DNA of 64,000 bases from Ligula intestinalis (GCA_036362985.1 JAYGXS010000002.1:11167502-11231501), one strand, 5' to 3'; positions 44,980 to 56,195 are shown, counted from the stretch's first letter. Numbers and translations: made by a program. The notes: generated from the sequence alone by a model not told the origin.

Positions 44980-46205
44980 TCGTTTATTACAAACATATTC
45001 GAATTTCTGCTATTATCAAATGGGTTTTATCAAAACATTACCTATTTGTAACGATTTTGACTATTCTTGTCAGTAGACTGATATTAAAATCTCCTGGAAT
45101 AATATATATTAAGTGAGGAAATGCAAATAATTCCACAAATATTTCGGTGCATCACGCGAATAAAAAAATGGCCATTTTTTTACTTAAAAAATGTTTTTAA
45201 AATGTAAGTTGTATAAAAAGAAGAAACGCGTTTAACATACACAGGTAGGTAAACGGTAGCTGCTAGCTACTGCATAACTATTGGCTGCGAAAGAACGCAT
45301 ATTTACTTTAAAAAATAGAAGTTTAACATGAGTCAGTCGTTTTCAGAAAGAAGAAGAAAAATCATCTTCCTTAGCACATTATCGCACCCTTAGATGCAAT
45401 CTGGTGCGGTTTGATGGAGTCGCTGAGTAGGCTTGTATTTCTGCTTGAAAGTTCGAACTGAGGGAAAGAAGACTTTCGTTTTCTGGCTGACGCACACTGA
45501 CAGTTTTTGACGATCGCACACACATACTGATATTTAGTTTGAATTGGCACGCTCATCTGGATGGAATGCACTTGACTACGTTGACAGCCTATGACGTCGT
45601 CTACTCTCCCATCTCACCAAATCACGCACCTTATGTGAATCAAGAGGGCTAGCATGACGTCATATTTAATGAAATTGCCCGATTGCTCAGAACACCAAAG
45701 AATCTAAATGCATGTTAATGAGTTTTTCACCCTGGCAACCATATCACTGGTTGCAACGGATCTCGCCGAATCTGTGGGTAATATTTCATACGAACCACAT
45801 TGTCATCGCATTAAACTGTTCCAATTGATTCGTTGTGTTGTGAGAAATTGCAAAATTATAGGGTTCTGGCTATGGGAAAATAAGTTTAAAGTTCCCGTAT
45901 GAAAAACTATCAGAGGTTCTGTTTGCAAAATTAATATACCTCATAGTGGTTTATTTATATCGAGAAAATACGCAAAAGAAATTTCAGAACACAAGCTTTG
46001 TTAAAAAATCTGTTGATTTTTATATGCATCCTCAGAATGCTCTCTTCAGCTGTTTTTTAGATGATTTTATAATATTGTGACGCTTTATAACTGTCAAAAT
46101 ATTTGCTGAATGCATAATTGATGGAGTTGGTCATTCACTTCACTCTAAACAAATGACTTCGAAGTCCTCCCATACTATACACGAAAGTTTCTGACACATG
46201 TCGAT
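44980..46205. other. Stretch without supported genes
   Basis: Mixed AT-rich sequence. The short ORFs at 45371-45571 and 45708-45902 have no recognisable motif. Confidence 0.4.
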
Positions 46206-46211
46206 CGACAG

Positions 46212-46498
46212 GAGTTAGGGCTAAGAAGTTTAACTCTAACTGCTAAGATCTTTCAGGCCACTGGTTCCAATAGGTGAGGAGAGAAGGTGGTGGTAAGGCC
46301 AGGCTATTTAGAACAATGTATTGTACACACAAGAGTAAGGAGAGAGTTGCCACTCAGTCTGGCATGATATTCGGTCGGAAGATCGTCACAGTGGCCAGCG
46401 ATACTGGCTACGTCCGCAACCTGGGGTGCAAAATCCCGAGTTTTGTCCGTGCGAGAATTGTCACAAGGGTAACAGAGCGGACTTCGTGTGTTAGTCAG
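46212..46498 (-). repeat. Solo-LTR-like element, copy 4
   Basis: It contains TAACTCTAACTGCTAAGATC, TTCAGGCCACTGGTTCCA and TTGTACACACAAGAGTAAGG, aligned with the copies at 700 and 15240. It is more diverged and shorter than those. The overlapping ORFs on both strands are not genes. Confidence 0.4.
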
Positions 46499-46714
46499 CT
46501 CCAGGTCGCTGATAGGCCAGACCAGTCTGGGGTGCGTGTGTGCGCCCCAGGGCAAAGGTCGTGCCTCGCATGCGGACATGCGCCATTGCTTTGGGTCCAG
46601 CGTGGTTGGGCGACCAGGTTTGTCACTACGAGACCACGTCTGTGGGGTCAGGAATTATTAGGGCGTCGGGCATCAGCGACCACTACGTGTCTTTCTGTAG
46701 ACCAACATTTCAGC

Positions 46715-46795
46715 ACTGTGTAATCCTATTCCTAGCACGCTACCTCACGTGAAAAGAGAAGGAAATCTAGAAGCTGGCATGAGATCTGTCTTTTA
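46715..46795 (-). repeat. Short dispersed repeat, pair with 13900-13990
   Basis: An exact 26-base match on the opposite strand (46732-46757 against 13938-13963), with diverged similarity in the flanks. Confidence 0.65.
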
Positions 46796-46799
46796 ATAA

Positions 46800-48380
46800 A
46801 TGTGGGTTTCATGTCAACCTCTATATTTTGACTCTTTTATTAGCTTATCCCTTAGTCTTATTGAATATAGTCGTTTTGATAAATACCTTCAAAATTAGGT
46901 GTAGTTCTTTCTCTTTGATCCATTTTCAAATGTTGACAAACATATATATTCACGCTAATCTTCGTGCATAAAGTAGTTTGAAATTCCCGTTATTCCTCGC
47001 TAGTCCTCCTCATACAATAGAATATTCGTCCAAATATCTTGAAGTTCTGCAAGCACATTTTTTTCATTTACAGAAGTAAACAACAGGAAAACAACTCACG
47101 AGCGTATACAGAGTGACTCTTTTAGATTGCATTTAATTTTTCAAGTGAGATTTATCATTTTATTCACCAGTGTAAACCTTTCCAAGGGATATACAGGACT
47201 CTAGGATGGCTGTCCAATATGTTTGTAAACATAAGCGGTTCCACATTTGAATAAAAGTGCAAATGTGGATATTTTATAATTTGGAATGCCTCAACAATCG
47301 GCCAATTTGCATTTATTGCGATGCTGTAACTGAGATTCAAACTATGATAGGTATCGAACCAAATATATATATGAGCGTAATTTACAAGCCTACGATATGG
47401 ATTTACCCATTTGTTATAACATATAACCTGGGGCTCGATGAAAGTCGACAGGCGCGTTCGAGGAAACAGTTCATACAAAGAGGATGCGATCGTTGGAACA
47501 AGGTGTTTACTGACGTAAAGATTCGGATGCTTCTTTGAGCATATCATCAGAAAAAATCACAGAAAATATTGATAGAAACATGGGGTGCGGAGTAATAATA
47601 GTCTTTGGTGGTGTCCCAACCCCTTTCGTACCACAATTATCAGCTCTCGTGGTCACCGTTCGGGGGAGGTGATTTAAGGTGACGAGGGCTATTATCTCTG
47701 ATAATGGGTTCGAGCGAGAATTAAAAAAGGCAAATAAACGTCTTGTGTCAGTGATTACATCTTATCCCTCTTAATGTTCTGGTGCTCTAACAGCAAATGT
47801 AAAGGCTTCAGTAAATTGTTAAGCAATAGAGCCTACTGAATTCTGTGCAACATAGGTTAGATCTGCCGGCGTCATTAAAACTGACTGACTTTAATTAATC
47901 TTTCCCTGAGGGTGCGGGTAAAAAAACAGAAGTAGGTTACTGATCATGAGGGCACCCAGCAAAGTACCCCAAGGTAAGTTCTCAATAGGCAGACAATTTT
48001 GTCTGTTTTTTGTTAAATCTGTGGAGGAAAAATTGCATGTGGTATGTTGTACCCGGCGTTTTAATTACTAAAACCATCTAATTTGGTGCGAACTTCACGG
48101 TTTTGAGTTTTGAGTTATTGCTGGCAACGGGAAAGCATACATTCTAACGTTGTTATTAAGCGTCCGTCAGATTTTTCTATTTACAAATTATTGAACGGTT
48201 TACAAAAGACGAATAAGTTTCTGTGTATCATGGCATTGTCAATAATTCCAAAAGGAATATTTTAGGAATTGGTTGATGAGAAAGGAATTATAACAGCTTG
48301 ACAAGAATTAAGTTCACCTGACACTTTAGCTTCGCGCTTGCACTCAGCATCGGCTACAACGGCAGAAGACGGACAGAAGA
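46800..48380. other. AT-rich stretch, nothing supported
   Basis: Two opposite-strand ORFs of 93 and 127 codons overlap at 47164-47547 and neither carries a motif. No gene is supported. Confidence 0.4.
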
Positions 48381-48388
48381 AATATACT

Positions 48389-48440
48389 GGTCTGAGACAT
48401 GCGCAGATACGGGGTCCCTTATCTGCACATGTCTCAGACC
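48389..48440 (+). ncRNA. Long near-perfect hairpin
   Basis: GGTCTGAGACATGCGCAGAT plus A (48389-48409) and its partner (48420-48440) pair over 21 positions with a single C/A mismatch around a 10-base loop. Size and shape fit a miRNA-precursor-like or MITE-derived hairpin. No homology is claimed. It sits just upstream of a hammerhead-like family repeat. Confidence 0.5.
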
Positions 48441-48461
48441 TGTTCACGATAACCTATGACT

Positions 48462-48520
48462 AAGGATTCCCGATGGAATCTGAAACATCAGGAAAATAAC
48501 GGTGTTTTTCCAGTGGTCGC
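48462..48520 (+). repeat. Hammerhead-like short dispersed repeat, copy
   Basis: GGATTCCCGATGGAATCTGA plus AACATCAGGAAAATAACGGT and TTTTTCCAGTGG follow the family order. GATTCC and GGAATC can pair perfectly around CGAT. The first core has decayed (GACTAA). Confidence 0.45.
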
Positions 48521-49379
48521 ATCTTCTTCTTCAGAATAAATATACTTTAGGTGTTATCTGCATATAATCTCGGTTGCTGATAATTGACGCGCTTAGCTCG
48601 CCGAAATTGGGCTCACTGACACCGCAACTGGAAGCAACGTTTCCTAGCAGGCTCCTCGTGGCACTGTGTCTCCCCCCAGAAGATGCCTTCGGAGCACAGG
48701 GGTAATGCTCATTGTCCGCGCTGATGTGCAGTGAATCACCGAAACGTCTCTCCAGTATCTCGTGGATCACGCAGTTGTAAACATTCACGTGAAGGTAAGT
48801 TTAGGTGAACATGCAGGTGTAGGTAAGTTCCAACAAATGAACCGCGCATTGTAACTTGGTGTCCTTGGCCCTCACGGCTATATTCGTCAGGGTTTCCCTA
48901 CCACTGTTGTCTTGAACCAATCGTCACTAGATTTGACAGATGGCTGCAGGTGATTCATGCCGTGCACAACCTTCTGGCCTCACTAGGTGGGGACTGTTAC
49001 TGCCGTACTTATATCAAAATGACAATCTCGGCAATCCTACATGCAGAATGCACTTCCTACTCTATAGAGACTCATTGCTGTTTTCGGAGACCAGTTATAA
49101 ACTGTATTAAAGATATTTCCAATGTGATTTTTTCGAGTTTACAGAGTCGTTTTATTTTTACGGATTTTAAATGGACCATTACTTTCCAAACATAAACTCG
49201 TGGAAAGGCACTTACGCATATATTAAAAATACATACAGTAAATAAGAAAGGTTCTCATCCTCCATTCACTGTATGTCGTGACGGAAGGTATAAAACAATG
49301 CGTCCATTTGTCGTAAGGCTAATTGGCATACCATGATCTTCATTTTTTGTTACCAATGTTCTCATCTGTAAGTCGTATA

Positions 49380-49750
49380 GTTACCAAAAAATTACTACCA
49401 TTCACTTCGAGCATTCCTTATACTTATCGCATGCTTGGTTCGCGCATACACGAAAATAAGCTAGCCGTACGACGGAGTAGCACATTGCCGCGAGTGGCTG
49501 TCCACACCTATGAAACGGGCCACGAATTTAACGTCGCAGTCACGAGGATAATCGCCCACGCAGGCTACGAGGCAGGACGAAAAATGATTGAAACTTGGGC
49601 CTCGGATGACAACTCAGTCAACCGATGTATCGAGCTAGCGTACACATACATCGCTCTCCGCAGGCACTTCCGCATAGCCGACGCTGGTGATTTCTGCGTT
49701 CCCTCTCCAATCCTCTTCGCCCCTCCACCCTCCTATTACAGTTGATTGAT
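49380..49750 (+). pseudogene. PLE C-terminal fragment
   Basis: The ORF 49323-49745 includes PRVAVHTYETGHEFNVAVTR, IIAHAGYEAGRKMIETWASD and NSVNRCIELAYTYIALRRHF. This is the segment expected downstream of the GIY-YIG core in PLE proteins (H-x-F/N, a glycine/glutamate-bearing REL/RKMIE helix, NRxIEL). No reverse transcriptase is found upstream. Its stop at 49743 is followed after about 50 bases by a hammerhead-like motif. Confidence 0.75.
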
Positions 49751-49796
49751 TCCTGCCCCCTATAACTGTTGCTCGGTTTTTGCTGACGGTTTACCT

Positions 49797-49832
49797 CTGA
49801 TGATGGACGCCCACAAGATCCCGAAATTTCAG
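49797..49832 (+). ncRNA. Hammerhead-like motif at a PLE 3' end
   Basis: CTGATGA (49797-49803), TGGACGCCCACAAGATCCC, GAAA (49823-49826), then TTTCAG and AATAAAA. The two conserved cores are present. Stem II is weak in this copy (GGA...TCC). Confidence 0.45.
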
Positions 49833-50524
49833 AAGAATAAAATATGGTTTCCGTAAACGCCTTCTTTTTCTTCTTTTGTCTATACATACACCTAGGATGT
49901 GAACATTTGCCCCAATTAATTCCGTAATCCTTTGTCATCACAATCAACACGGGTTCGCCTATATTCATTTTTTTTTTATAAAAGGCCAAGTTTACAAAAC
50001 ATACAAGAAATCAATGAAAATTATCCCTAACTTAATTGTGCGATAATTGGCTAAATAAATTTTTATACGTTCCTTCTAGAACAAGTAGACTGCAGATATA
50101 CAGCCAATGATATAGAGAAAAAAACGTGAACAACGATTTCAACGATTTTACGAATACCTCATCAATAGTATTTGTCAATCTTGCGAACGAAAACTCGGTA
50201 GCCGTCTCGAATACTAATATATATGAAACATCGTGTTCTGCTATGATAAAACTGTTGTATGGAAATTAGAGAAATATTTTATTTCTCTAGAAATAACCTC
50301 ATTTCGATCTAACTGCTCATCATCCTAGTTGTCGAGAAACGCGAAGTTGAAAAAACACAAATGCACTTTACGTTTTACGTCAGCGTATTATGACTACTTC
50401 GGCAATTTCATGTCACGTTTGAAGCTGGCCAACATGAACAAGCCGCGAATTTCAGCTTACCAGGCAATTTCAAATAGTTATTATGAATGTCAAATAAGTA
50501 GTACCCAGCACATCTGTGATAGGC

Positions 50525-51925
50525 AATTTTTATTCAGAAGATAAATTGGCGAACATACGTTTGTTTTCGATAAATTCTCATCAGGTCTTTACATTTATAT
50601 GGTATGAATAAACTATGGTGGTTGGTGGACAGATGAAGTGTTCTCGTTGTCACTGTGGGGAGGAGGGGGGAGAAAAGGGGATTGGGGGTGAGGTTGGGGG
50701 AGTTGAGATCAGAGTGTCAATGCCTAGATGGCCCGGCGTCCAGGACCGCCGATAAGGTGTGCGTGGCTGGACTTGGGACTTGGTCGTCTCTGCGGGGGCC
50801 CGTTTCCGAGGCCTGTGGTCCGCTGTGGGTGGCCGTGTTACCTAGTTTCGCCCATGGCAACTGGGGCGCCGCTACGAAATTCTTTTGGGCACATAGCAGC
50901 GGTCTGCGTAGCCTGATGGCGGCCGCCTCTGCCGTCGCCAACAGACGCTGTCCGAGGAATTTCGAATAGCTCAAAGCCACCTTGTAAATCACTCGGAAGG
51001 CCTCTTTGGCATCCACGCGATGGTTCGAGTCCACCAGGTGCGCTAAGATTGAACTGTTTACACCTTTAAGTTGGCCTTCCCTTACCATGCGGGTATGTGT
51101 TCCCTTACTCTTTTGGACAAGCGCCGGCTCGTGCGACCAATATATCCTGCCCCACAGGAACAGGTAAATGAATATATGCACATTGAGGTGGTCTGGGCTG
51201 GCAGTTTATCCTTAATCTCTCCGTATAGGATGGGAGTAGTCGAGAACAATACATGGGCGTTGGATGCTGGGAAGGTAGTTGCTACGGCTTGACTCAGGCG
51301 CCCCCTCAGTAGTTCGCTTGGTCCGTCCCCTTGAAATGGGACTCTGATGAAGATTCTTTTCTTCTCCACTGTTAATACTGAGGGCTTTGGCGGCCTTTCA
51401 GCCATGTTTTTAGCGATAAATCGACAAGGATACCCATTTTGTCGAAACTCGCCTTCAACAATCTTAAGCTCCTCTTCAATGCTATCAGTCGAGCAAATCC
51501 TCTTCGCCCTTTGCGTCAAACACCGTACTAAATTGCGTTTGAAGTTCAACGGTACGAAACTAGCGAAATTGATGCCTTGCCCGGACCACGTCTTCTTCCG
51601 ATATACCCTATGTTGAATGCTCTCATCCGACCACAGGCCTCGGAAACGGGCCCCCGCAGAGACGACCAAGTCCCAAGTCCAGCCACGCACACCTTATCGG
51701 CGGTCCTGGATGCCGGGCCGTCTAGACATTGACACTCTGATCTCAACTCCCCCAACCTCCCCCCCAATCCCCTTTTCTCCCCCCTCCTCCCCACAGTGAC
51801 AACGAGAACACTTCATCTGTCCACCAACCACCATAGTTTATTCATACCATATAAATGCAAAGGCCTGACGAGAATTTATCGAAAACAAACGTATGTTCGC
51901 CAATTTATCTTCTGAAATTTTCAAT
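50525..51925 (-). mobile_element. 5'-truncated PLE with long inverted terminal repeats
   Basis: The arms 50525-50820 and 51629-51925 are inverted copies of about 296 bp with high identity; the first 50 or so codons read off each arm are almost the same on opposite strands. The centre (51628-50821, minus) encodes the end of the reverse transcriptase (HRVYRKKTWSGQ, FKRNLVRCLTQRAKR) and a GIY-YIG domain (TTSMCIYSFTCSCGAGYIGR, then RRLSKRVREHIPAW). A frameshift at about 51085 separates this from the tail (VREGQLKGVNSSILAHLVDS, EAFRVIYKVALSYS, RLLATAEAAAIRLRRPLLCA). The ends carry the AATTCCCAT...TTCAGAAGATAAATTGGCGA and ATTTATATGG words common to other copies. Confidence 0.9.
51082..51628 (-). 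pseudogene. PLE reverse transcriptase C-end and GIY-YIG endonuclease
   Basis: This is the coding centre of the element at 50525-51925. About 180 codons are open. The GIY-YIG motif is complete (CIYSF and YIGR, with the Cys pattern CxCG) and an Arg-rich helix (RTSRRLSKRVREH) follows. The open frame stops at IPAW, where two bases appear missing compared with IPAWL in other copies. The C-terminal tail continues in another frame to about 50760. The catalytic reverse-transcriptase boxes lie upstream of the truncation and are absent. Confidence 0.85.
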
Positions 51926-51945
51926 GGGAATTTTCGTAAAATTTG

Positions 51946-52560
51946 ATTCAATTTATTCTTGCAGTACTTTCATCACATGCGATGGAAAACAGAGATCCTA
52001 CAGCCTGCGGTGCATCCTCGTCCTGTAATTTATGAGGCATGGTAGCAAACCCTATAATTAAAAAGCAGCTATTTCTTAGGAGAGCAAGGCAAGGTATAAT
52101 ATGATTTGCATGCATACGTCTGAAGTGCACTAGTTGTTTTGAACTGCTAATTGCGTGAAAATTTTCCCAGGGGAACAATTTCCTAAATCTCTCACGGTAG
52201 GTATTGCCATTTAATCCAATGATTAGATTTTACAGGTTAAACTACATTCAAAAGCTAGTGCAATGACTCACAAGACCAGAGTTCTTTAATTACCAGTCTG
52301 TGTACTCACAATGACAAACTCAGGAGAACTTTGATATTGATAAGTGCTTGTGGTCATGTATGCGCTGTCCAGCGATGACCTTTAGCAACCACAATGTAAA
52401 ATGCTGAATTCTGCATTTGTTGATCGGAGATAAACTCTTTACGTAAAAGGACCCTATTAAAATCGTGAATTTTGTACGATAAACTATCAATTTTTACGTT
52501 GTTTGACATTACGTTTACTTTCGATGCTAATCACGCAGAGTGACTGCGCTGAAATGTTCG
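51946..52560. other. Stretch without supported genes
   Basis: No recognisable coding or repeat content was seen between the PLE and the next fold-back. Confidence 0.4.
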
Positions 52561-52638
52561 AAAAGTTATATTGATATGCAAAGTACCAAAGAAGAGGAAG
52601 AAGAGGTGGGTGGGTTCATGGACCAAATTATATTTGAA

Positions 52639-52674
52639 CTGACGTTTCGAAACCCTTCTCGCTTCCATCGTCAG
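52639..52674 (-). ncRNA. Hammerhead-like motif, left arm
   Basis: Minus strand: CTGACGA, TGGAAGCGAGAAGGGTTTC, GAAACGTCAG. GAAGC/GTTTC can pair over five positions, including one G-T. ACGT after GAA is self-complementary, and AGT can pair with ACT just before the core as a short stem I. Confidence 0.5.
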
Positions 52675-53238
52675 AGTATTGTGGTTGCTACCTCTGGTGG
52701 TCTTGAGTTAGCCAGTCTTGTCATCTGCCTCGTATTATATCCATGCTGCCCGTTCGTTGCTGACTACATTTGGTCTTCCGGAGTTTGGCTGCTGGTAGAC
52801 TTGCGTGATCTTCGTCCCCTCTGCGGTCAGGGTACTTGTAGGCAACTCAATATGCTAGCTGGCCTACCCCACGTCAACCGGCGGACCAATCAATCATTGC
52901 TGTTCACTGGAGTAATTCTTTGCTTCGTGGGTGCAACGGTGCGATGGTGAGACAGTGCTTGATGTCGACCGTGTGACCTCAAACTTCCCCTCCGTATTTT
53001 CCGTGAGCGTCGACTCTCGGTTCTGCGTATCCGTTTGCCCTACTGAATCGTTTTTAATTACGCTGACCGCAGAGGGAACGAAGGTAACCCAAGCCCACCA
53101 GCAGCCAACCTCCAGGAGACCAGATTTCGTCGGCAAAGAATGGACAATTCAAAGATTCTACGTCCAGTACATATATAATACGGGGCAGACGGCAAGACTG
53201 GCTAACTCAAAACCACCAGATGCAGCAAGCACAATACT

Positions 53239-53274
53239 CTGACGATGGAAGCGAGAAGGGTTCCGGAACGTCAG
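53239..53274 (+). ncRNA. Hammerhead-like motif, right arm
   Basis: The mirror copy of the motif at 52639-52674. It reads GGAAC instead of GAAAC in the second core, so it is likely impaired. Confidence 0.4.
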
Positions 53275-53452
53275 TTCAAATATAATTTGGTCCAAGAGCC
53301 TGCCTCATCTTCTGCATCCACTTCTTTGGGAGATGATGAACACGATGAACATGTGTATTTTTCGCGTTTATCATTTCCCATACGTAAGAAAGAAGAAGAA
53401 GGGGCGGTTTAATGGAAAAAGATTGTATTAAAACCTTGTATATATGTAGATA

Positions 53453-53775
53453 AGAGGGGTATGCATTCCGAGCGATATAATGAAGAAAAGAAGAGGTTAT
53501 TCGGTAAAATCAAGATGTACTTGTAACTTTTCGAGTTTGTGACACGTGCTTTTCATCAGAAGAAATCAATAAAGTGAGAGAGAAGAATCACAGTAGAGAC
53601 TTTAAGCTAACAGGACACTTAGATCAGTGTCATTTGAGGTGAGTCATGGTTTGTAAACCGGTGTGTTTGTGGGGGCGTGTGGTTTGTCTGATGAAGAGCG
53701 TGTGCTAAGAGGGCAAAAATTCCCAAGTACAGCTTGATTTTTCCGAAGAACCTCTTATTTTCTTCATGCATACAG
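53453..53775. mobile_element. Fold-back element, family F, copy 1
   Basis: Inverted arms 53480-53559 and 53698-53767 share ATGAAGAAAAxAAGAGGTT, TTCGGxAAAATCAAG, TGTACTTG and TTCATCAG. The whole unit aligns with 55870-56195. CTGATGAA...CGAAAAG in the arms (minus in the left arm) recalls hammerhead cores but stem II is poor. Confidence 0.75.
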
Positions 53776-53879
53776 AATTCGCTAAAAACCGCGCAACTTT
53801 CATAACAAGATAAACATTTTATCATTACTCAAATACCGATGTGAATTCATTGAAGAAAACTTGGAAATAATAATGAAGA

Positions 53880-55860
53880 GCATTGGGCATAAATAAAAAT
53901 TAAAAGAAGTGTAAGAAGTACTAAGTGTTTGTTAAGAAAAATAAAGTTTTTTCCAAAAATCCTCAAGTTCCGGGTAGTTAAAATTACCTGTAATTAAAAA
54001 CAATAAATTTTTATGTTTTATTCATCTTAAAAGTATACGTAGCCACTTCGGTCATAGAAAAAGAACTTTTCTTGAGTCAATGTCTTTGTACAGATTACCA
54101 TCAGTGGATATAGTCGAATAGTGGCTGGCATCATTTTCTTAGTTTTCAGTGTCTTTATTCATAAATTGATAAAAAAGCGCTTTCGTTCGACGTTGACATC
54201 AAAGCCTTTAAAATAAAACAGGTATCAAGAGAATTTATCGAAAGAAAGTGTTAATTGATATTATTTCTTATGAATATGGCCATGTGGATCATATTTACGA
54301 ATACCTTCAAAACAGCAAGTCACAGTGTCTAGTGAAGACAATGTCCGCAAGATAAGTTGGATATTGTTATTCCGGTGAGGTTGTCTCTAGCGGTCTTTTT
54401 TCGGTCCTTATGTATGATAGCTACTTTCTTAAATTTTTAAGTAGGTTGAATCACCTGTAAACTTCTGGTTTTCTACGCGCCATCCATTGATCTAGCAGGG
54501 ATTTTTTGATGACATTAGAATGCAGAACGGTTCTCCAAAGGCAAAATATTCCATAAATGCTAAAATCAGCAACGTAAGCAAAATTGGCCTTTCGAACTAC
54601 CCACGGGAACTACCGCTTACTTAAAAATTTTAAGTAGGGTGGTTTGCCTAATGTCCCTGCCTTTTTGTTCTTTGGTAAGCTTTTTTCTAGTTGGTTTTGG
54701 TGATACCACTAGAAAATGTTCCTCAGTGACCTCGCCCGAGGTTTGGGCACATCCCCCTACATGCACGCGTTCACCGTTGGTCGGGCGGGGGTTAGCGATA
54801 ATATTAAAGCTACCTTCAGTGTCTTCTCCGAATGTTTGAGTACGCTACCCAACTTGCCCTCGTAACTTTTTATTGGGCATTTGAATTGGCTTTTAATTTC
54901 TTCCCTGGCATGCCAGCCCGTCCTCTCCCTGAAAATCCGTCGTTCGTATGCCTGCGAGGCGCGATTCACACTTTTCCTAACTGTCAAATTTCTGTGTATA
55001 TTAACTTGTTCTGAGGAAGTGTCAATGAAATTTACGACTTTTGAAAATTTCTTTCATTTACCTGAAAATATTTGCGGTTCAATTTGACTGGAGATGAAAG
55101 AACTTACTTCTCCCTATATGATGGAATGTGTTCCGAAATGGTGGATTAATTCCACGATCCGTTTTAAGTTTCCATATGCAAAAACCAGGACAAATATATG
55201 ACCATTTTTTGAAATATTTATTATTAACCTGTGTGTTCTGTTTCTAAATGGCGTATAAGCGATACATATCGTTTATGAATAAGTATATTTCTACATGACT
55301 TACATTCAATAAGACCTTCTTTAAATTACATTCACGGTAAAATGTACCCGCACTTTATTAAAGACCGTCAGCGGTGCGGTTTAAACAACATGTGACGAAT
55401 ATTTTTGTTACTGTATTTTGTGCGATAAAACTACACACGTCAGTGGAACATAATTTTTAAAATATAAATCTTGAAAGTTTCCGTAAATAAATACGATTCC
55501 TTTAACTTGGCTCCCCTGGAATCTAAATAATTTTAGACAGCATTTTCCAGTTCTAGCAGGGATATCTTCCATACCTATTTCACTTATTTTAGAGTTCCTC
55601 CATAATATAATCAACAAGAATAAGCATTTCGGTTCTGTCTTTTGTTAAAGCCTAGGAAATTCCTTCGATATGAGGCTTCTCCTAATTTTGCCAAAATAAA
55701 TACGAATTTCTCTTAATAAACATAACTGTAATGGTGGTTTTCCTAGCTAAAAAGTTTTCGCAGAATTAAATCAACTCAATAAATGAAAATAGTGTTACCA
55801 AACATATGCTAAATTACCATGTCAAACTTCATCATAAAACTTGCACGGTCTTTAGCGACT
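53880..55860. other. AT-rich stretch, nothing supported
   Basis: A PLE-terminus-like word (GAGAATTTATCGAAAGAAAG) is at 54231. Otherwise no coding, RNA or repeat family is recognised. The short ORFs at 54639-55087 lack motifs. Confidence 0.4.
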
Positions 55861-55869
55861 ACTGTGCAT

Positions 55870-56195
55870 ATGTAGATCAGAGGGGGGATGAATTCCGGGT
55901 AATATAATCAAGAAAAGAAGAGGTCCCTCGGAAGAATCAAGATGCACTTGTGAATTTTTGAGGTCGTGACACATGTTCTTCAGCAGACGAAATATAAAGA
56001 AGTGAGAGAGAAATAGATAGCTTAAGCGATCAGGACAGGTAGAGCAATGGCGTGTGAGCTGAGCCATAATTTATGAACCAGCGTGGCTGTGTGCGGTGGG
56101 CGGCTACTCTGGTGAAGAGCACGTGTCACCAACTCGAAAATTCACAAGTAAATCTCCATTTTTCCGAAGAAGCTCTTCTTTAATTCATATCTTAT
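55870..56195. mobile_element. Fold-back element, family F, copy 2
   Basis: The arms 55907-55986 and 56109-56186 are inverted copies, and the unit is a diverged direct copy of 53453-53775 (for example ATGTAGATCAGAGGGGGGAT, AAAGAAGTGAGAGAG, AATTTATGAACCAGCGTG). No coding content. Confidence 0.75.

Larger units (their letters stand above)
52589..53330. mobile_element. Fold-back element with hammerhead-like cores in both arms
   Basis: Arm 52589-52840 is the inverted copy of 53065-53330, from CTGACCGCAGAGGG and CACCAGCAGC at the inner end to TATAATTTGGTCCA...CATCTTCTTC at the outer end. The loop is about 225 bp. Both arms contain CTGACGA, TGGAAGCGAGAAGGGTTTC or ...GTTCC, and G(G/A)AACGTCAGTTC. 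ORFs on either strand here (52540-53242) are arm reflections without a known domain. Outer-end blocks recur at 21400, 59350-59930 and the window end. Confidence 0.8.

Noticed and set aside
46274..46723. 149-aa plus-strand ORF with a long overlapping minus-strand ORF
   Set aside because: It lies across an LTR-like repeat and GC-rich flank, with no motif.
50655..50969. 104-aa plus-strand ORF sharing its first half with a minus-strand ORF at 51794-51546
   Set aside because: The shared half is the inverted terminal repeat of the PLE read on each strand, not a duplicated gene.
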